Shown: piece after piece, positions 5,782 through 9,416 of the stretch | How the letters are laid out: each line of letters starts with the position of its first letter | How positions within the stretch are numbered: the stretch's first letter is position 1 | Position numbers and translations under genes: made by a program | Assembly (NCBI GenBank): GCA_027039465.1 | Contig: JALWEA010000397.1 | Span: 1 to 9,416, forward strand | Direction of reading: 5' to 3' | Length of the DNA stretch: 9,416 nt | Source of the DNA: Calditrichia bacterium | GTDB lineage: Bacteria; Calditrichota; Calditrichia; Calditrichales; Calditrichaceae | Notes under the pieces: model-generated | What the model was told of the DNA's origin: nothing | What the model saw: only the letters and a program-made list of their open reading frames with translations | Databases searched by the model: none

Positions 5782-6783
5782 TTAATCCAAATCTTTTTTT
5801 AATTTTTCAATTTCTTTTAGGGATAATCCGGTAACCCTGGCAATGGATTCAACAGAAAAACCTTCTTTTAAAAGTCGGGTTGCGGTTATCAAGATGGCTT
5901 CTTTGCGTCCTTTTTGAATTCCTTGCCGAATGCCTTTTTGCATTCCTTCTTGAATACCTTCTTGCCTACCAACTTGAATGCCTTTTTGAATTCCTTTATT
6001 CTCCCATTTCTTGCGCATTTCGATTAAAGTTTCGACAATCATGGTATATTCACTCCCTTCACTAATTATTTCCTCAAAATTTACCTCGGTCTTGGTGGTT
6101 CGCTTAAAAAGCATTTCTAACCAATCACCAAAGCGAGCCAACAGTTCCTTGTCCATCTCGGACTTGACAATCTCTACGATCTCTTTTAGAACGCTGTCCA
6201 ATTCGTTTTCGTTTCGTGCATTCTCCAAAAGGAAAATGGCCGAAACCAAATTGTTGCGCAATTTGATCAGACTGCGTTTACTAAAGCTTCCGATGTCAAT
6301 GGCAAAGTATTTAAAGCGAATCAAATATTCCCGCAAAGAGGGATCGACCAACTCGATCATCTCTTGCAGGCTCCTGGCCGCATTCCAGCGCTGTTTGCCG
6401 TTGTAAAGCAGCAGAGGAAAAACAACCGGCAAGCGTTTGTTCTTTTCCTTGGCAATGCGTTCCGCGTAGAAATTTAAAATATAACTGGCAAAACGCAAGG
6501 CCATGGTTTTATCAACGGCAGACTGGAATTCCAAAAGCAAGTACAGGTAAACTTCCGAACCCTGTTTAAGCGGCAGTTTCCAAATAATGTCCGCTTCTTT
6601 CTTTTTAAACAACCGATCGATGAAGCTGACGGGTTCTAATGTGATTTTGTCAAAGTCCACCCGTTCCACCCATTTCAGGCGGACGAAGCCTTGCAAAAGG
6701 TGTTTAACAAAGCCTTTGTGACTAAACAGCTTTTTGTAGGAACGATCGTAGAAATCTTTGATCGCATCGCTTTCCCGTGCCAT
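5782..6783 (-). CDS. Rpn family recombination-promoting nuclease / PD-(D/E)XK putative transposase
   Basis: The product has 333 residues. The start (AIKDFYDRSYKKLFSH, 7-22) matches the usual N-terminus of the Rpn/YhgA (transposase_31-like) family. The PD-(D/E)XK core is visible as KKKEADIIWKL with Asp65, then YLYLLLEFQS with Glu85-x-Gln87, so the E-x-Q variant active site is intact. Rpn proteins in E. coli are DNA endonucleases that raise RecA-independent recombination, and some have been tied to phage defence. Residues 264-295 are eight tetrapeptide units beginning with Gly. The last 35 residues (FSVESIARVTGLSLKEIEKL) look like the helix-turn-helix-like tail common in these proteins. No ribosome binding site precedes the ATG, but a promoter at 6790-6817 suggests a leaderless mRNA. 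It sits between ytxH-like and DUF948 genes that are partners elsewhere, consistent with insertion. True transposition is unproven; I found no terminal repeats. Confidence 0.9.
   Translation of the reverse strand: MARESDAIKDFYDRSYKKLFSHKGFVKHLLQGFVRLKWVERVDFDKITLEPVSFIDRLFKKKEADIIWKLPLKQGSEVYLYLLLEFQSAVDKTMALRFASYILNFYAERIAKEKNKRLPVVFPLLLYNGKQRWNAARSLQEMIELVDPSLREYLIRFKYFAIDIGSFSKRSLIKLRNNLVSAIFLLENARNENELDSVLKEIVEIVKSEMDKELLARFGDWLEMLFKRTTKTEVNFEEIISEGSEYTMIVETLIEMRKKWENKGIQKGIQVGRQEGIQEGMQKGIRQGIQKGRKEAILITATRLLKEGFSVESIARVTGLSLKEIEKLKKDLD
5899..5994 (-). repeat. Eight in-frame 12-bp units encoding Gly-x-x-x tetrapeptides in rpn
   Basis: Residues 264-295 read GIQK, GIQV, GRQE, GIQE, GMQK, GIRQ, GIQK, GRKE, with Gly at every fourth residue without a break. 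Codons differ between units (GGA, GGC, GGT), so this is mostly protein-level conservation rather than fresh duplication. The first and seventh units still share a 14-bp identity (5981-5994 and 5909-5922, 72 bp apart), which could allow in-frame loss of six units. Confidence 0.9.
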
Positions 6784-6817
6784 AGTAAGAATATAAAACG
6801 TTATGTGATAATGTCAA
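6783..6817 (-). promoter_or_regulatory. Sigma70-type promoter giving a leaderless rpn transcript
   Basis: Reading the minus strand, TTGACA (6817-6812) is a perfect -35, followed by a 16-base spacer and TATATT (6795-6790), five of six matches to the -10 consensus. Six bases then separate the -10 from the ATG, so the expected start of transcription falls on or next to the A of the start codon at 6783. The absence of any Shine-Dalgarno sequence fits this. Confidence 0.7.
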
Positions 6818-6896
6818 ATTTTTAGCACTGAGAGCAGGCGCGGTTTAACAAAAAAATAAAACGTTTGTAAAAAATGCACAATAAAGAATTCCGATA

Positions 6897-6939
6897 GAAA
6901 AAATAAACGGAGTGTTAATCGCTGCACTCCGTTTATTTT
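6897..6939 (-). terminator. Strong intrinsic terminator after the ytxH-like gene
   Basis: Arms 6900-6914 and 6925-6939 are perfect complements over 15 bp with a 10-base loop. On the minus strand the 3' arm ends in TTTATTTT and continues with TT, giving a U-rich tail. It starts 24 bases after the ytxH-like stop codon and separates that gene from the rpn promoter. Confidence 0.88.
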
Positions 6940-6963
6940 GGGAGAAACTTTTGAGTTAAAAAA

Positions 6964-7314
6964 TTATTCGCTTTTTTTGCTGCGTTTGGTCTTCTTAGGT
7001 TCCGGTTTTTCTTCTTCGCCTTTTATTTCTTCTTCGAAATCGCGTTCTTCCTGTACCAAATCCTCATCTTTAAAAGCGGCTTTGCCTTTTTCCAATGTTT
7101 CGGAAACTTTTTGACGCAAACCGTCTAATTCTTCTTTTAAGCGGTTCAATTCTTCCTTCGCCTTATCGTACAATTCTTCACTTTCATCGCGCAGATTATC
7201 ACGAACATCTTTACCCGGTTTCGGGGCAAAAAGCATTCCTATCGCCGCGCCAATAAACCCTCCGAGTAAAAATCCTGTCAGAAAATTGCTTCCGCCGTTG
7301 CCGTTATTTTCCAT
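6964..7314 (-). CDS. YtxH-family membrane protein
   Basis: With the ATG at 7314 the product has 116 residues. Residues 11-30 are a glycine-rich hydrophobic helix (FLTGFLLGGFIGAAIGMLFA) followed by PKPGKDVRDNL, the signature of YtxH-like proteins. Residues 38-85 are charged and probably coiled coil. The tail is acidic, then lysine-rich (KKTKRSKKSE). Bacillus YtxH belongs to the general stress response, but the molecular role of the family is unknown. The frame opens earlier at a GTG (7344), yet GGAGGG lies just before 7314 and no site precedes the GTG. The gene is followed by its own strong terminator and preceded by a 160-base AT-rich gap after mgtE, so it is probably a single-gene unit today. 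Confidence 0.85.
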   Translation of the reverse strand: MENNGNGGSNFLTGFLLGGFIGAAIGMLFAPKPGKDVRDNLRDESEELYDKAKEELNRLKEELDGLRQKVSETLEKGKAAFKDEDLVQEERDFEEEIKGEEEKPEPKKTKRSKKSE

Positions 7315-7318
7315 GGTA

Positions 7319-7324
7319 CCCTCC
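7319..7324 (-). promoter_or_regulatory. Shine-Dalgarno site fixing the ytxH-like start
   Basis: GGAGGG on the minus strand lies four bases before ATG 7314 and downstream of the alternative GTG at 7344, which it therefore argues against. Confidence 0.85.
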
Positions 7325-7410
7325 AAAGTTTTTATATTTTTCACTGATCAAGTTAATTAAAATTCAATGGTATTTCAATAATCGTTTCTTTTTTTATTTA
7401 GATGAGGATA

Positions 7411-7464
7411 AAATAAATCGGAGACAGATGTAATTAAGCCAAAGTATGCTGTTCTGATTTATTT
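7411..7464 (-). repeat. Inverted repeat downstream of mgtE, possible terminator
   Basis: AAATAAATC (7411-7419) and GATTTATTT (7456-7464) are perfect 9-bp complements. CAG/CTG (7425-7427, 7449-7451) and GA/TC (7421-7422, 7453-7454) add inner pairs with mismatches, around a 21-base loop. It begins 11 bases after the mgtE stop. On the minus strand it ends GATTTATTTTATCC, only a modest T-run. It is a weak candidate for the end of the rsmA-mgtE transcript. Confidence 0.4.
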
Positions 7465-7474
7465 CACTCGATTT

Positions 7475-8839
7475 TTACTTCCCCATACCTAAATGAAGAA
7501 TGAAGGTTGTAATCGAAAGATAAATCAGGATGCCTAAAATATCATTAGCCGTGGAAATAAAAGGAGCGGCCGCCAAAGCCGGATCAATTTTCAAGCGTTT
7601 GAAAGTAAGGGGCACCAGAGCTCCGATAATGGCAGCATTGTTGATAACCACAAAAATAGAAACGGCCAAAATGCCTGCAAAAAAAACCGTATCCCACAAA
7701 TAAACGATAATGAAAATCAAAGCGGCAAAAAACAAACTGTTAAAAAACGAAATGCGAAACTCTTTAATTAAACGTTTGGTTGTATCCCTTACGCTTAAAT
7801 CGCCGGTGGCCAAACCGCGGATTACAATGACACTTGCCTGCTGAGCGGTAGAGCCTCCCATTGCCATAACGATAGGGATGAAGAAAGCCACCATTACTTT
7901 TTGTTGCAGCGTGGCGTTAAACTGGTTTAGTAATAGGGCCGAAATCGTTTCTCCGAAAAAAGCGACCAAAAGCCAAGGTAAGCGGGCGCGGGCCAATTTA
8001 AAAGTGGATTCTTCCGTAATCTCTTCGTCCGGAGCACCGGCAATATAGGCCATATCTTCGGCGCCCTCTTCTTCCATAACATCAACGATATCATCAACCG
8101 TAATGCGACCGACCAAATGATTCTCTTTATCCACAACCGGCATGCTTACCAAGTCGTATTTACGGAAAATGTTGGCAACCTCTTCCTGATCCATATCCGT
8201 GCTTACAGTGGGAATATCCGTTTCCATAATATCTTTTAAAAGCGTATTACCATCGGCCAAAACCAAATCGGTCATGGAAACAGTACCTAACAGATGATTT
8301 TCTTCGTCCACCACATAAACCGAATAAACGTGAGAAATTTCTTGCTTGGCGCGCAAACGGCGAATTTCCTCAATGGCTTGATTAACCGTAGCTGTTGCCG
8401 GTAAGGCCACGTATTCCAGGGCCATAATGCCGCCGGCCGTGTCTTCTTCGTAATGCAGCAGTTCTTTGATCTCATCCGATTCCTCACGGGGAATGCGCTT
8501 CAAAATTTCAGGAACCAACTCCTCCGGCAATGCTGAAACAAAGTCTGCAGCATCATCGGAATCCATTTCGCTGACAATGGCCGCAATTTTATTTATACCC
8601 AAGCCTTCCGTCAATTCTTCGATGAGCGGAGGATCAAGTTCGGCCAATACCTTACTGGCTAAATGAGTAGGAATAACGGTGAAAAAATAAGCGCGCTCAT
8701 CTTTATTTAAATGGGAAAAAATCTGAGCGATGTCTGCCGGGTGCAGATCGATCAGAATATTTTGTAATGCTCCCTTGTTTTCTTTTTCGATCAGTTCTTT
8801 TATGTCCGGAAGTATTGCATCAATGTCTATGGGAATCAT
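7475..8839 (-). CDS. mgtE: MgtE-type magnesium transporter/channel
   Basis: This 454-residue inner-membrane protein admits Mg2+ and closes when cytosolic Mg2+ is high. An MgtE N domain spans about 1-135 with acidic clusters (DSDDAADF, 93-100). Two CBS domains follow at about 139-198 and 203-258; the connecting helix near 265-287 leads to about five transmembrane helices from LPWLLVAFF (287) onward. Asp433 in STANDILG aligns with the pore aspartate of Thermus MgtE. The conserved pore-region motif, usually GGNxGxQ, reads GGSTAQQ here (328-334). Length is normal. The gene starts nine bases after rsmA; its AAGG site overlaps the rsmA stop codon, so the two are surely cotranscribed. To my recollection the rsmA-mgtE pairing also occurs in Bacteroidetes. 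No Mg-sensing leader RNA can fit in the nine-base gap, so gating by the CBS/N domains is the visible control. Confidence 0.95.
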   Translation of the reverse strand: MIPIDIDAILPDIKELIEKENKGALQNILIDLHPADIAQIFSHLNKDERAYFFTVIPTHLASKVLAELDPPLIEELTEGLGINKIAAIVSEMDSDDAADFVSALPEELVPEILKRIPREESDEIKELLHYEEDTAGGIMALEYVALPATATVNQAIEEIRRLRAKQEISHVYSVYVVDEENHLLGTVSMTDLVLADGNTLLKDIMETDIPTVSTDMDQEEVANIFRKYDLVSMPVVDKENHLVGRITVDDIVDVMEEEGAEDMAYIAGAPDEEITEESTFKLARARLPWLLVAFFGETISALLLNQFNATLQQKVMVAFFIPIVMAMGGSTAQQASVIVIRGLATGDLSVRDTTKRLIKEFRISFFNSLFFAALIFIIVYLWDTVFFAGILAVSIFVVINNAAIIGALVPLTFKRLKIDPALAAAPFISTANDILGILIYLSITTFILHLGMGK

Positions 8840-8848
8840 AAAGTTACC

Positions 8849-9416
8849 TTATTTTAATTGGTTAGTTAATTGTTTGAATTCATCAACCGTTAACTGTTCC
8901 GGTCGTTTCGCAAGCGTTGTTTCATCCAATGAATTTACGAAGGCTTTGTCAAAAATTCTACTTAAACTGTTTTTTAAAGTTTTGCGCCTAAAATTAAAGG
9001 TACCGCGAACAATTTTACGAAATAAAATCGGATCGGCGAGATCGGATATTTCCTTGTAAAAGTTCAAAGCAACAACAGCCGAATCAACATTGGGCACAGG
9101 AAAAAAATTTCCGCGTTTGATTTCAAACAGGTATTCCACTTGTGCATAAGCTTGCGTAATTACCGAAAGAATGCCGTAATCTTTACTATTGGGCTTGGCG
9201 CTTAAACGTTGGGCCACCTCTTTTTGCATCATTAATACTGCCCGCTCAATCAAATGGAAGGAGTCAATCAGATGAAAAAGAATGGGACTGGTGATGTGAT
9301 ACGGCAAATTACCCACAACTTTAATGCGTTGGGCTTTGTTAATCAGTGAATTCAGATCGATTTTCAAAATGTCTTGTTGGATGATTTCAATGGAATCACC
9401 GAATTTTTCGTTTAAA
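8849..9416 (-). CDS. rsmA: 16S rRNA dimethyladenosine transferase RsmA/KsgA, 5' end outside window
   Basis: The enzyme dimethylates two adjacent adenines near the 3' end of 16S rRNA using S-adenosylmethionine, late in small-subunit assembly. The frame is open to the right edge, giving 188 visible residues; alignment by eye to E. coli KsgA suggests about 75 N-terminal residues, including the first SAM-binding loop, are beyond the window. Visible are QQD (13-15, the SAM-contact aspartate), the catalytic NLPYHI (36-41), and FFPVPNVDSAV in the C-terminal part, followed by the RRKTLKNSLS helix and QLTVDEF. The TTG at 9367 is internal, because conserved sequence (including QQD) lies before it. The gene leads directly into mgtE. 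Confidence 0.95.
   Translation of the reverse strand, partial: LNEKFGDSIEIIQQDILKIDLNSLINKAQRIKVVGNLPYHITSPILFHLIDSFHLIERAVLMMQKEVAQRLSAKPNSKDYGILSVITQAYAQVEYLFEIKRGNFFPVPNVDSAVVALNFYKEISDLADPILFRKIVRGTFNFRRKTLKNSLSRIFDKAFVNSLDETTLAKRPEQLTVDEFKQLTNQLK

Noticed and set aside
6011..6406. 131-codon plus-strand ORF
   Set aside because: It is antisense within rpn, whose family motifs are intact; no ribosome binding site or domain was seen.
6794..6865. Direct repeat TAAAACGTT (6794-6802 and 6857-6865) as an insertion footprint of rpn
   Set aside because: Nine AT-rich bases, both copies on the same side of the gene, so they do not flank it; chance is likely.
7315..7344. GTG start at 7344 for the ytxH-like gene
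   Set aside because: A strong GGAGGG stands between it and ATG 7314, and the extra ten residues are not typical of the family.
8730..9059. 109-codon plus-strand ORF
   Set aside because: It spans mgtE and rsmA in antisense and has no features of its own.
9365..9367. TTG 9367 as start of rsmA
   Set aside because: The frame is open to the edge and the residues before it contain the QQD SAM-contact motif, so the gene continues out of the window.

Overview
The window comes from a bacterial chromosome of moderate to low GC with compact coding and AT-rich gaps. The adenylate kinase has a four-cysteine zinc lid. The lipoprotein starts Cys...NIFDPES and continues as FN3 plus beta-propeller. These traits, with an rsmA-mgtE pair and an Rpn-type nuclease, fit the FCB/Calditrichota side of the tree, perhaps a Caldithrix relative. 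That placement is inference; no rRNA or marker gene here fixes it. All long genes except ilvE lie on the minus strand.

Region 1 (1-3190, minus) reads as one operon in transcription order: adk, a secreted FN3/propeller lipoprotein 24 bases later, then a membrane-anchored GAF protein whose ATG overlaps the lipoprotein stop codon (ATGA). The last gene runs off the left edge, so its output domain is unknown. Region 2 (3191-4008) holds a 13-bp inverted repeat upstream of adk and a secreted VanX-type D-Ala-D-Ala dipeptidase.

Region 3 (4009-5371, plus) is the most interesting part. A 20-codon leader ORF with six Ile, one Leu and one Val codons ends two bases before a hairpin with a T-tract. The branched-chain aminotransferase gene ilvE follows, with a strong ribosome binding site. 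A segment inside the leader resembles the 3' arm of the hairpin and can pair with its 5' arm, as expected for a ribosome-mediated ilv attenuator. A convergent, probably bidirectional terminator closes the region.

Region 4 (5357-7314, minus) has a YtxH-family protein, an Rpn/PD-(D/E)XK nuclease-like gene and a DUF948 protein. YtxH and DUF948 proteins are neighbours in Bacillus (ytxG-ytxH). Here the rpn gene sits between them, behind a strong ytxH terminator, with a near-consensus sigma70 promoter so close to its ATG that the mRNA should be leaderless. Its C-terminal part carries eight perfect-period tetrapeptide units (G-x-x-x).

Region 5 (7475-9416, minus) is rsmA (ksgA; the N-terminal part lies beyond the right edge), followed nine bases later by mgtE, a CBS-gated magnesium transporter/channel with an altered GGSTAQQ pore-region motif. 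No tRNA, rRNA, CRISPR array or insertion sequence was seen. No gap longer than 300 bases lacks a gene; the longest, 4009-4289, is filled by the ilvE leader and attenuator.
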